A stretch of 64,000 bases of DNA from Notoacmeibacter ruber (GTDB taxonomy: Bacteria; Pseudomonadota; Alphaproteobacteria; Rhizobiales; Rhizobiaceae). The first letter of the stretch is position 1, and each line of letters opens with the position of its first letter. This document shows, one piece after another, positions 37,501 through 46,561 of this stretch. The position numbers and the translations under genes were made by a program. The stretch is from assembly GCF_003668555.1 (NCBI RefSeq), contig NZ_RCWN01000001.1:1474501-1538500 (forward strand), written 5' to 3'. The notes beneath the pieces were generated by a model that saw only the letters and a program-made list of their open reading frames with translations, made no database searches and had not been told where the DNA came from.

Positions 37501-38298
37501 ATGAAGATCGCGACCTTCAACATCAACGGCATCAAGGCACGCCTCGATGTTCTGCTGGCCTGGCTGGATGAAAGCCAGCCGGATATTGTCGGTCTCCAGG
37601 AGATCAAGAGCCAGGATGAAACCTTTCCTCGCTCGGCGCTTGAAGATCGTGGCTGGCATGTCGAGACACATGGCCAGAAAGGTTTCAACGGCGTCGCCCT
37701 GATCTCAAAGACCCCGCCTTCGGAAGTCAATCGCGGCCTGCCAGGGGACGATAATGGCGACGCCGACGAACAGGCCCGCTTTATCGAAGGCGTGTGGGAA
37801 ACGGCGGACGGGCCGCTGCGTGTCGTCTCGCTCTACCTTCCCAATGGCAACCCCGTCGGCGAGGATCGCAAATGGGGCTACAAGCTGCGGTGGATGGAAC
37901 GTTTGCAGCTCTGGGCACGCGAACGGCTGGATTTCGAGGAGATGCTGGTTCTCGCCGGTGACTACAACGTCATCCCTCAGCCCCGCGATGCCCGGCATCC
38001 GGAGAACTGGAGCGACGACGCGCTGTTCCAGCCTGAGAGCCGCGAAGCCTTTCGCAAATTGCTGGCCCTCGGCTTTACCGATGCCATAAGGGCCTGCCAG
38101 AGCGAAGGCGATATCTACACGTTCTGGGACTATCAGGCCGGCGCCTGGCAGAAGAACAACGGCATCCGCATCGACCACATGCTTCTTTCACCGGAAGCTG
38201 CCGATCGCCTGGTTTCAACCGATGTGGAAAAGCACGTCCGAGCCTGGGAAAAGCCGTCCGACCATGTGCCTGCCATCGTTAATCTGCGTTTGAGTTGA
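37501..38298 (+). CDS. xthA: exodeoxyribonuclease III
   Basis: 265 aa AP endonuclease/3'-5' exonuclease of base-excision repair. Catalytic positions visible: N8 in FNINGIKAR, E34 in LQEIK, D and N in LAGDYNVIPQPRD, the loop NNGIRIDHMLLS, and the C-terminal DH in KPSDHVPAIV. It starts at 37501, 72 bp after erpA on the same strand, and ends 16 bp before the convergent exoR-like gene. Confidence 0.96.
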   Translation: MKIATFNINGIKARLDVLLAWLDESQPDIVGLQEIKSQDETFPRSALEDRGWHVETHGQKGFNGVALISKTPPSEVNRGLPGDDNGDADEQARFIEGVWETADGPLRVVSLYLPNGNPVGEDRKWGYKLRWMERLQLWARERLDFEEMLVLAGDYNVIPQPRDARHPENWSDDALFQPESREAFRKLLALGFTDAIRACQSEGDIYTFWDYQAGAWQKNNGIRIDHMLLSPEAADRLVSTDVEKHVRAWEKPSDHVPAIVNLRLS

Positions 38299-38314
38299 TC
38301 CGGGTCGGAAACCG

Positions 38315-39115
38315 CTATTCCGCGCTGACGACGATCTCGCCAAGCTGGTGACGGCTCATTTCATAGGCCAGTCGCCGTTCGGCCTCCGAAGCCAAACCGA
38401 AAGCCTGTTCCTGCCGCTGGCGGATCCAGCCGCGGTCGTTGCTGCCTGCCTTGTTCAGCGCTGTCGTCAGCATCGCCAGTCCCTCGACGGTCCGCCCCTT
38501 CTGGAAAAGCAGGTCTCCGAGTAGAGCTTGGGCGCCGGCATGGCCCTTGCCCGCTGCAAGCTGCAGCCAGCGCGCCGCACGGCGAAGGTTGCGCTGCTCG
38601 TCCAGAAGCATGTGACCGATCTCGAACTGCGCCTGTGTGTTACCGTAAACGGACGCGGCGCGAACATAGAGATCCATGGCCGCGCTTTCATTGGGCCGCA
38701 CTTCCGTATTGGCTATGCCGGTGCGGAAATAACGCGCCAGCGCCACAAGCGCGTCGGAAACGAAAATTTCTTCCTGCGAGCCGGGAACGGCTCCATCGTC
38801 CACGATCTTCCGGAACATCTGGAAAGCGCGATAATCATCTTCAGCGATGCCATCGCCATCAGCATACATCCGCGCCATTTTCCACTTGGCGCCGGCATGT
38901 CCTTCCTGAGCGGCCTTAGCATAGGCGGCAAGCGCCCCGTCCTTGTCTCCACTACGATAGAGTTGGTAGCCGCTGCGAAACTGCGCCCACGGATCCGCGC
39001 TGCGCTCGCCCTCGTCGGCGGCAAGCGCACTTGTCCCGATCGAAACGACCAACGCTGCAGCAGCCACGAACGGCCCACAAAAATCCCACGGTGATGAGCG
39101 TCGCAAACGCATCAT
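38315..39115 (-). CDS. exoR: ExoR-like periplasmic Sel1-repeat protein
   Basis: 266 aa from the ATG at 39115 (GAGAGG five bases upstream); ATG 39130 is an alternative. An N-terminal signal peptide (FVAAAALVVSIGTSALA) precedes Sel1/TPR-like repeats: GYQLYRSGDKDGALAAYAKAA, GHAGAKWKMARMYADGDG, AQFEIGHMLLDEQ, GHAGAQALLGDLLFQKG. Order, length and repeat spacing match rhizobial ExoR, the periplasmic repressor that binds the ExoS sensor and holds the ExoS-ChvI system off, controlling succinoglycan, motility and acid response. Next to xthA, a neighbourhood shared with rhizobia. Assignment rests on architecture; the ExoS-ChvI genes are not in this window. Confidence 0.75.
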   Translation of the reverse strand: MMRLRRSSPWDFCGPFVAAAALVVSIGTSALAADEGERSADPWAQFRSGYQLYRSGDKDGALAAYAKAAQEGHAGAKWKMARMYADGDGIAEDDYRAFQMFRKIVDDGAVPGSQEEIFVSDALVALARYFRTGIANTEVRPNESAAMDLYVRAASVYGNTQAQFEIGHMLLDEQRNLRRAARWLQLAAGKGHAGAQALLGDLLFQKGRTVEGLAMLTTALNKAGSNDRGWIRQRQEQAFGLASEAERRLAYEMSRHQLGEIVVSAE

Positions 39116-39307
39116 CGCATCCTCTCTCATGCCCCTTTACCCAACCGGATCATCTCATCGAACCGGTCGCCATCCCCTTAAGAGATGATCACGCCGTCCA
39201 CGCAGCGGCGTCGTCCTCTCACCTGTAACGGGTTTGTGGCGGCATCCGGGCACAGTTCCGAATCGCACGCCGCTTTCCAGCGACGTGACGCGAGTCTGTT
39301 GCGCAAT

Positions 39308-40285
39308 TCACACAGATTCGTGCCGAGCCTCGGACTCGTCTCCCATGGGGCCGGACTTGCCGTGCTCGGGATCGGAAGCTGGAAACAGCCGCGACAGTAT
39401 TATGCCTCCGGCGAGGATAAAGAGTGTACCGAGAAGGACAGCCATGGACGGAACGTGAACCACCTCGTGCAGGAGCATACGCGCGCCGATCAAGACGAGG
39501 ATCAGCGCGAGAGCGGGCTCCAGAAAGCGGAAATGCCGCATTACTCCCGCCAGAATGAAGAACAGGACGCGCAAACCCAAAATCGCGAAAACATTGGACG
39601 AGAACACAATGAAGGCGCGGTCCGACACGGCAAGCACGGCCGGAATGGAATCGACAGCAAAGATCAGATCCGTCACCTCGACGGTGACCAGAACGATGAA
39701 GAGGGGAGTCATCCAATAGCGGCCATCGCGCCGGATCAGAAAACGCTCGCCATGATATCTGTCGACGGCGCGGCCCGTTTTCATCAGTAGACGGACAGTT
39801 CGGCTCTGCTGCGGGTCGAATTCCTCGCTGCTGTCGCCGAACATCATTTTCGCGCCGGATACCAGCAGGATCAGTCCGAGCACGTAACCAATCCAGTAAT
39901 AGCGATCGACCAGTTCCGCACCTGGCAGGATAAGCGAAAGCCGGATCAGGATTGCCCCCGCAATACCGTAGAAAAGCACTCTGTGCTGGGCCTCCTCAGG
40001 AACCGAGAACGCCTTGAAGATCAGGGCAATGACAAAGATATTATCGAGGGAAAGCGAGACCTCGATCAGATAGGCTGTCAGAAATTCCGAGCCCGCATCC
40101 GGTCCATCCAGCGTGAAGAGAGCTGCGGCGAAAAGGAAAGCAAGCGCCACATAGCATGACCAGGTGATGACTGCTTCGCGAACGCCGATAATGTGCGCTT
40201 TGCGGTGAAAGACAAAGAGGTCGAGAAAGAGAAGAAGAGCGACGCCCGACAGAAATGCTGGCCAGAGATAGGGAAAGTCGAGCAC
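39308..40285 (-). CDS. TerC/Alx family integral membrane protein
   Basis: 325 aa with about nine membrane helices. The family aspartates are present: YLIEVSLSLDNIFVIALIF in the first half and VEVTDLIFAVDSIPAVLAV in the second. FYGIAGAILIRLSLIL and RVLFFILAGVMRHFRFL match Alx-type members. Alx/TerC proteins export manganese or protect the envelope from metal stress; the precise ion is not readable from sequence. It is divergent from the class A PBP gene with 97 bp between; no yybP-ykoY riboswitch is apparent there. Confidence 0.9.
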   Translation of the reverse strand: MLDFPYLWPAFLSGVALLLFLDLFVFHRKAHIIGVREAVITWSCYVALAFLFAAALFTLDGPDAGSEFLTAYLIEVSLSLDNIFVIALIFKAFSVPEEAQHRVLFYGIAGAILIRLSLILPGAELVDRYYWIGYVLGLILLVSGAKMMFGDSSEEFDPQQSRTVRLLMKTGRAVDRYHGERFLIRRDGRYWMTPLFIVLVTVEVTDLIFAVDSIPAVLAVSDRAFIVFSSNVFAILGLRVLFFILAGVMRHFRFLEPALALILVLIGARMLLHEVVHVPSMAVLLGTLFILAGGIILSRLFPASDPEHGKSGPMGDESEARHESV

Positions 40286-40382
40286 GTTCGTGTCTGTCCA
40301 CTTCAGGGTGAGAGGAGGCGCGGTAAACTTCTGTATGGTTCGTGACCAAGAGATAAGAAGGCCAGTGCCAAGATAGAAGCCC

Positions 40383-42395
40383 GTGGCGTGGCTTCCTGTC
40401 CGGTTATCCGGTCATCTTGACGCCACGTTGCCGAAACTGAATGTCGACGCGGTGCGTACCGCAGATTCTTGCAAAACCAAAGGAGTCGACACAATCCGTC
40501 GCATTCTGTCCGGTATAGGTGATCTTCTGGCGGCTATCGTGCTTCTTGGCACAGCCATCGTTGCATGCGCCGGTGTGTGGTTGGCCAGCATGACGGTCGA
40601 TGGCGACTATGACCGCGCGTCTCTCCATCACCGCGCTTACTCGTCTTGGGCTCACGTCGACCCGGGAACAAACGGCATTCGTAGCCAGGATGTCCAGATC
40701 GTCGCTCCTCTGCATCTGCAACCGCACCAGATCTCGGAAACCGTGCGAGAGGCATTCCTGACGGCCGAGGATCGCTGGTTCGAGGTGCATCCGGGCTTCA
40801 ACCCGCTCACCTTCGGCCGCGCCATCCTTCAGGAGATGCAGGCGACGCTCGGGTTTGGGGGTAGCGGCGGCGGTGGCTCGACCATCACCCAGCAACTGGT
40901 CAAGAACCTCATTCTGACCAGTGAGCGGGACTATCTCAGGAAATTTCGTGAACTGCTGATCGCTTTGCGTCTGGAGACCATCTTCAGCAAGGACGAAATC
41001 CTTGCCATGTATCTCAACAACATTTTCTTCGGTCACGGCGCCTACGGCATCGAAGCGGCGTCACGCACCTATTTCGGTCGTAGCACGGTTTGGCCCCGGC
41101 GTAGCGGCACGATCAACATCGGCGAAACCGCATTACTCGCGCTCAGCGTTCGCGCGCCTTCGCGCAGCAACCCCGATAATGGCCGCGTACGTCTCGAAAG
41201 CGAAGCACGCCAGCTCATCAGCGCTATGAAGACACGAGGCTTCCTGACCGCTGCGGAGGCGAGAAATGCCGACGCGCAACTGCATCGCGCCAAGGGCGAT
41301 CTCGACTGGGCCATGCATATTGCTCGAGCTCGCGATTTCGCGCTTGGCGTGGGCCTGCCGGAAGACCTTCAGAACCGAGCACAGCCAATGGTGGTCTCCA
41401 CAACGCTTGAGCCGGAGGCCCAGCTCTATGCCGACCGGGCGGTTGAGCGTCTGCTGCAACGCGCGCGCAGAGTGGATTCCGCCTATGATGATGCAGCTGT
41501 GGTCATTCTTCGGCCCGACGGGGCCATCGCAGCCATGTCTGCCGCACAATCCTATCGCGATGCGGGTGGCTTCAACGTGCTGGCCGAAGGACGGCGATCG
41601 CCGGGCTCCACGATAAAGCCCTTCATCTATCTGTGCGCCTTCGCCGATGGAAAGACGCTGGAAACCCCTGTCCAGGACACCGCCAAGGAGTTCCGCGATG
41701 GATGGACGCCGCGCAATAGCGATGGGCGCTATCTCGGCCGGATGACGGCAGGCCGCGCACTGGCCTTGTCGCGCAATCCGCCCGCTGTCGCCCTATGGTT
41801 CGATTACGCGAACTGTTTCAATCGAACCATGCAGCAACTTGGAATCAGCGGCACGTTGCCGAACCAGCCGAGCGCCGTTCTCGGAACAGCTTCGGTGGCA
41901 CCCCTCGATATCGCCCGCTGGTATGCGACGCTTGCGAATGGTGGTCGTACGGTCGAGCCCTATGCGATCTGGCACGCCAGAAGCACGGAGGGTCGAACCA
42001 TCTATCACCATGAACTGCCGCCTGCCGAACCGACCCTGCTCTCTACGAACCGCTCTGCGCGCTGCACTCTCGAACGTGGTCTGAAAGGCGTCGTATCGTC
42101 AGGGGGAACGGGAAAACGCGCCGCGTTCGCCCATCCTATGGCCGGCAAGACCGGCACCAGCCAGAACGGTCGTGATGCCTGGTTCGTCGGCTATACCGGC
42201 CGCTATGTCGCGGTGGTCTGGCTGGGCGCCAAGCAGCGAACCCCGAAGCAAGCCATATCGGGTAGCGGCCTGCCGGCGCTTATCTTCGCCAATATGATGG
42301 CCACCCTCCATCAGGGCAAAGCGCGTCTGCCCCTGCCTTGCGACAGCCGGTCGCCGAGACCCGAAGGCCCCGGCGACCTAGCGCTGACGGACTGA
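40383..42395 (+). CDS. class A penicillin-binding protein (transglycosylase/transpeptidase)
   Basis: Up to 670 aa; the start is unclear because no in-frame ATG precedes the first domain. GTG at 40383, TTG at 40425 and GTG at 40452 are candidates. A membrane anchor (LLAAIVLLGTAIVACAGVWLA, about 48-68) is followed by the GT51 domain with catalytic E129 in TAEDRWFEVHPG and GGSTITQQL at 164-172. The transpeptidase has SPGSTIKP (S409, K412), SRN at 463-465 and KTGT at 589-592. All catalytic motifs are intact, so it can polymerise and cross-link peptidoglycan. It lacks a long C-terminal extension. Tail-to-tail with valS, 6 bp apart. Confidence 0.93.
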   Translation: MAWLPVRLSGHLDATLPKLNVDAVRTADSCKTKGVDTIRRILSGIGDLLAAIVLLGTAIVACAGVWLASMTVDGDYDRASLHHRAYSSWAHVDPGTNGIRSQDVQIVAPLHLQPHQISETVREAFLTAEDRWFEVHPGFNPLTFGRAILQEMQATLGFGGSGGGGSTITQQLVKNLILTSERDYLRKFRELLIALRLETIFSKDEILAMYLNNIFFGHGAYGIEAASRTYFGRSTVWPRRSGTINIGETALLALSVRAPSRSNPDNGRVRLESEARQLISAMKTRGFLTAAEARNADAQLHRAKGDLDWAMHIARARDFALGVGLPEDLQNRAQPMVVSTTLEPEAQLYADRAVERLLQRARRVDSAYDDAAVVILRPDGAIAAMSAAQSYRDAGGFNVLAEGRRSPGSTIKPFIYLCAFADGKTLETPVQDTAKEFRDGWTPRNSDGRYLGRMTAGRALALSRNPPAVALWFDYANCFNRTMQQLGISGTLPNQPSAVLGTASVAPLDIARWYATLANGGRTVEPYAIWHARSTEGRTIYHHELPPAEPTLLSTNRSARCTLERGLKGVVSSGGTGKRAAFAHPMAGKTGTSQNGRDAWFVGYTGRYVAVVWLGAKQRTPKQAISGSGLPALIFANMMATLHQGKARLPLPCDSRSPRPEGPGDLALTD

Positions 42396-42401
42396 CGCTC
42401 G

Positions 42402-45293
42402 TCAGGAACGAAGATTGGCGACAGCCAGTTCTAGCCGCGCCGCCTGACGCGAAAGTTCGGCCGCTTTTTCCCGTTCGGCAGCGACAACTTCGGGGTCCGC
42501 CTTGGCGACGAACTTCTCGTTGGCAAGTTTCTTTTCGCTACGCGCAAGGTCATCCCTCGCCCCTTTCAGGGCCTTCTCCAGACGAAGGGTCTCGGCATCG
42601 ATATCGATGAGTTCTCCAAGCGGCAGACAGAAGGTCGATTCGCCAATCACGACCTGGGCAGACCGTGGCGGAGCTGCCTCCTGATGATCGATGCTCTCGA
42701 TGCGAGCCAAGCGTTCGATCGCGGAATGATGGTGACTGAGCCGGCGCTTCGTTTCGTCCGGTGCGCCCGTCACGACCAGAGGCGCCTTTGCCGCGGCCGG
42801 AACATTCATCTCGGCTCTGAGCGAGCGAACACCGCTGATGACATCGATCAGCCAGTTGATCTCCAGCGCAGCATCTTCGTCCCGCATTTCAGCGCGGGGC
42901 CATGCAGCATGGCAGAGCAAACCGTCGCGCTCCGCAGTGCCAGCCCAGAGCTCCTCGGTCAGGAACGGCATGAACGGATGCAGCAGCGCGAACGACTGGT
43001 CGAGAACATAGCCGAGGCAGGCGCGTGCTTCGGCTTTCGCCGTTTCATCTTCACCGTTGAAAACCGGCTTCAGCAGTTCGAGGTACCAGTCGCAGAGATG
43101 GTTCCATACGAACCGGTAGAGAGCCCCGGCAGCCTCGTTGAAGCGATAGTCGCCGAGCGCCTTGTCGACCGTGTCGACGGTGCGGGATAGCTCGGTCAGG
43201 ATCCAGCGATTGAGCTGGTCGCTGGCCGAGGCCGGATCAAAATCGCCGCCATGGACCGCACCGTTCATACCGGCGAAGCGCACCGCGTTCCAAAGCTTCG
43301 TGCCGAAGTTGCGATAGCCGGCGATCCGCTGTTCGTCGAGCTTCACGTCGCGACCCTGTGCGGCCATGATCGCCAGAGTGAAACGCAGGGCGTCCGCGCC
43401 ATATTCATCGATCAGCTTGAGCGGATCGATAACGTTGCCCTTGGATTTGCTCATCTTCTGGCCGTGCTTGTCGCGCACGAGCGCATGGACATACACCGTC
43501 TCGAACGGCTCCTTCTCCATGAAGTGAAGCCCCATCATCATCATCCGAGCCACCCAGAAGAAGATGATGTCGAAACCCGTGACCAGAACATTCGTCGGAT
43601 ACCAGGTCGCCAGTTCCTTGGTCTCGTCGGGCCAGCCCAGCGTAGAGAAAGGCCAGAGCGCCGAGGAGAACCAGGTGTCGAGGACGTCGGGATCCCGGGT
43701 CAGAAGATCGCCCGGCTCCAGATTTTCCAGCTTCTCCTCGACGAAGGCCTTCCACGGTCCTTCATGAGCGATGTAGTGCTGGATGGCGGCGCCAAGCGCC
43801 TCCTCCTCGGTCTTGCGAACAAAAACCTGTCCATCGGGACCGTACCAGGCCGGAATGCGATGGCCCCACCAGAGCTGCCGCGAGATGCACCACGGCTCGA
43901 TATTCTCCATCCACGCAAAGTACGTGTTTTCCCAGTTCTTCGGCACGAAGTTCGTGCGTCCCTCCCGGACCGACTCGATCGCCGGCTCGGCCAGAGTCTT
44001 GGCGTCGGCAAACCACTGATCGGTCAACATCGGCTCGATGACATCACCGGACCGATCGCCAAAGGGCTGCATGATCTTCTTGTTTTCGACCAGAGGGATC
44101 GTCTCTCCCTCTTCATTGGTCACGGTAACCGCAAGGCCCTCTGCATTGATCGCTTCGACCACACGTTTGCGGGCCTCGTAACGATCGAGGCCTCTCAGCT
44201 CATCGGGAACCAGATTGATCGCGTCGACCGTGACCGGGTCCGGCTTTTCGCCGGAGCGGACCAACGCCATCGCCTTTGCGGCCTCATCAGCGTAAGGCTC
44301 TCCATCGGCGCGCATCTGTGCCTTTTCGTCCATCAGCCGATAGAGCGGAATATCGTTACGCTGAGCGACGCCATAGTCGTTGAAATCGTGCGCGCCGGTG
44401 ATCTTAACGGCTCCGGAACCGAATTCGGGATCCGGATACTCGTCGGTGATGATTGGAATCAGGCGGCGATGCTCTCTAGGGCCGACCGGAATTTCGCAAA
44501 GTTTGCCGATGATTGGCGCATAGCGCTCGTCCGATGGATGGACGGCAACCGCTCCGTCGCCCAGCATCGTCTCCGGCCGGGTCGTGGCGATTGAAATGTA
44601 GTCGCGCGTTTCACGAAGGGTTTCGTTGCCCTCCGCATCCTTCTCGACATATTCGTAGGTCTCGCCGCCGGCCAGCGGATATTTGAAGTGCCACATATGG
44701 CCGTCGGCTTCCTTGTTCTCCACCTCCAGATCGGAGATGGCCGTCTCGAAAGTCGGATCCCAGTTCACCAGCCTTTTGCCGCGATAGATCAGGCCCTCAT
44801 CATAGAGCCGAACGAAGACCTCGAGCACGGCTTCCGAGAGACCGTCATCCATCGTGAACCGCTCGCGGCTCCAGTCGCAGGAGGCCCCGAGGCGCTTCAA
44901 CTGGTTGAAGATCGTGCCGCCCGATTCCTCTTTCCACTGCCAGATACGTTCGACGAAGGCATCTCGGCCCATGTCCCGCCGGCCCTGTTCTCCCCGCTCG
45001 GCCAGTTGGCGCTCGACGACCATCTGCGTTGCGATACCGGCATGATCCATGCCCGGCTGCCACAAAACATTGTCGCCCAACATACGACGCCAGCGGATCA
45101 GCACATCCTGCAACGTATTGTTGAGGGCATGGCCCATATGCAGCGAGCCGGTTACATTCGGAGGCGGAATGACGATGCAGTAAGGATCCGCGCCTGACTT
45201 GGACCCCGCGCCGGCAGCGAAAGCATCGGCATCATCCCAGCGTGCAGCGATCTTCGGTTCGATGGAGGAAGCGTCGTAAGTCTTGTCCAGCAT
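42402..45293 (-). CDS. valS: valyl-tRNA synthetase
   Basis: 963 aa class I synthetase. The HIGH-type motif is HMGH at 52-55 in PPPNVTGSLHMGHALN. The CP1 editing domain follows (ISIATTRPETMLGDGAVAVHP). The catalytic loop KMSKSKGN is near residue 617. The protein ends with the anticodon domain and the C-terminal tRNA-binding coiled coil (RLEKALKGARDDLARSEKKLANEKF). First in the conserved valS-popZ-tolC group, downstream of popZ on the same strand with 100 bp between. Confidence 0.97.
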   Translation of the reverse strand: MLDKTYDASSIEPKIAARWDDADAFAAGAGSKSGADPYCIVIPPPNVTGSLHMGHALNNTLQDVLIRWRRMLGDNVLWQPGMDHAGIATQMVVERQLAERGEQGRRDMGRDAFVERIWQWKEESGGTIFNQLKRLGASCDWSRERFTMDDGLSEAVLEVFVRLYDEGLIYRGKRLVNWDPTFETAISDLEVENKEADGHMWHFKYPLAGGETYEYVEKDAEGNETLRETRDYISIATTRPETMLGDGAVAVHPSDERYAPIIGKLCEIPVGPREHRRLIPIITDEYPDPEFGSGAVKITGAHDFNDYGVAQRNDIPLYRLMDEKAQMRADGEPYADEAAKAMALVRSGEKPDPVTVDAINLVPDELRGLDRYEARKRVVEAINAEGLAVTVTNEEGETIPLVENKKIMQPFGDRSGDVIEPMLTDQWFADAKTLAEPAIESVREGRTNFVPKNWENTYFAWMENIEPWCISRQLWWGHRIPAWYGPDGQVFVRKTEEEALGAAIQHYIAHEGPWKAFVEEKLENLEPGDLLTRDPDVLDTWFSSALWPFSTLGWPDETKELATWYPTNVLVTGFDIIFFWVARMMMMGLHFMEKEPFETVYVHALVRDKHGQKMSKSKGNVIDPLKLIDEYGADALRFTLAIMAAQGRDVKLDEQRIAGYRNFGTKLWNAVRFAGMNGAVHGGDFDPASASDQLNRWILTELSRTVDTVDKALGDYRFNEAAGALYRFVWNHLCDWYLELLKPVFNGEDETAKAEARACLGYVLDQSFALLHPFMPFLTEELWAGTAERDGLLCHAAWPRAEMRDEDAALEINWLIDVISGVRSLRAEMNVPAAAKAPLVVTGAPDETKRRLSHHHSAIERLARIESIDHQEAAPPRSAQVVIGESTFCLPLGELIDIDAETLRLEKALKGARDDLARSEKKLANEKFVAKADPEVVAAEREKAAELSRQAARLELAVANLRS

Positions 45294-45393
45294 GGCCTTC
45301 GGGTCCTTTTAGGGAAGGCCATGCATATCGCGAGCGTGCGCCCCGAAGTCAACCGAACTTCTGGCAGCGACCTGGTTTGTGCGCCGAACCTAG

Positions 45394-46425
45394 TCAGCCG
45401 CCCTGAGCGATCCGTTCGATTTCTTCCTTCACGAGACGCTCCACAAGCGTCGGAAGATTGTTGTCCAGCCAATCCTGAAGCATCGGCCGCAGCATCTCTT
45501 CGGCCATCTCGTCGAAATTGCGCTGCCGGCTGGCAAAGAACGCCTCTTTCAATTGTCCGAAGGAGTCGGCCACGGCACGTCCGGCCTCGCGAGAGAGGAT
45601 CGGCGTCAGCCCGCCCGCAATGTCCAGCTCCCGGTCAGTCGAGGCGGCCGGTTCGGAAGGGCGGGACGCCGGCTGGCTCGGCAGCGACTGACGTTCAAGG
45701 GCCTTGCCGCGCTCAAGACGCTCGGCAACGGCGCGGAAACTATCTTCCGACGGCACCCTGTGCGGCATATCCGCTACCTTTTCAGCAGGGGAAGTCGCAT
45801 CGTCTGGCGTTGCGGTTTCAGCGCTTGCAGTCGTCTCGGTCGCTTCGGTCTCTGGCTCTGATTCCACCTCAACCTCAGCCTCAGCCTCGGTCAAATCGTC
45901 GTCGCTTTCGGAGATCAACGAAGACTGCCAGCTTGGCGTTTCCGGTTTCGCGTCGACCTCATCCTCGGAAGTCCCGCCAAAATCATCGGCCGAGCGCGAA
46001 AGCCGTGCCTGAATGTCGGCGAGGCTGAGCGGGCGGCTGACTTGCGGTTCGCCCGATGCGACAGAAGGAGAAATCTCCTCCTTTTCAGCGAAGACCTCTT
46101 TTGCAGCAGGAGGCGGTGCCGGCGACGTATCGGTGACTGCTTCGCGGAAGGCGTTCAGTTCCGCTTCACCGGCTGCGATCACATCGCTGTCGACATCGTC
46201 GCCGTTATCATCGTCAAAGCTGACGAAATCATCGAGAACAGTGCTGGCCTCGTCGCTCTCGTCTTCATCGCGGTAGCGGTCGAACCCGGTCGTCTGTCGC
46301 TCATACCGCTCCTTCTGCCCTTCGGCAGCCGAAGCCGCTGCATCCGATTCCTCGATAATCTTGCGAATGGATGCGAGTATCTCATCCATCGAAGCCTCGC
46401 GTGCAGCACCGCTAGCCTGCGACAT
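45394..46425 (-). CDS. popZ: polar organising protein PopZ (DUF2497)
   Basis: 343 aa. The two conserved ends of PopZ are present: the N-terminal helix MDEILASIRKIIEESD at 13-28 and the C-terminal multimerisation helices EMLRPMLQDWLDNNLPTLVE to the end (about 300-343). Between them lies a long acidic, Pro/Ser/Thr-containing disordered region typical of PopZ. In Caulobacter and Agrobacterium PopZ self-assembles at a cell pole and anchors ParB-parS and division regulators. The place between valS and tolC is conserved in Rhizobiales. Cysteine-free and strongly biased in composition. Confidence 0.88.
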   Translation of the reverse strand: MSQASGAAREASMDEILASIRKIIEESDAAASAAEGQKERYERQTTGFDRYRDEDESDEASTVLDDFVSFDDDNGDDVDSDVIAAGEAELNAFREAVTDTSPAPPPAAKEVFAEKEEISPSVASGEPQVSRPLSLADIQARLSRSADDFGGTSEDEVDAKPETPSWQSSLISESDDDLTEAEAEVEVESEPETEATETTASAETATPDDATSPAEKVADMPHRVPSEDSFRAVAERLERGKALERQSLPSQPASRPSEPAASTDRELDIAGGLTPILSREAGRAVADSFGQLKEAFFASRQRNFDEMAEEMLRPMLQDWLDNNLPTLVERLVKEEIERIAQGG

Positions 46426-46561
46426 TACTACGCCCTCTCCCCGAACATTATCCGGTCTATGGCAATACGAATCGCCCTGACCCTACCGGAGGCCGGATCG
46501 GATGAGAATCCCTCTCACACCGTCACGGGTGGCGATTCACAGCTATCGGAGTCAGCGGTTT

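Noticed and set aside
40286..40382. Possible yybP-ykoY manganese riboswitch ahead of the TerC-family gene
   Set aside because: The 97-bp leader lacks the conserved internal-loop sequences of that riboswitch, and no matching stems were seen.
43251..44594. Rightward open frame of 447 codons opposite valS
   Set aside because: Antisense to the valS catalytic and editing domains; no start signal or similarity.
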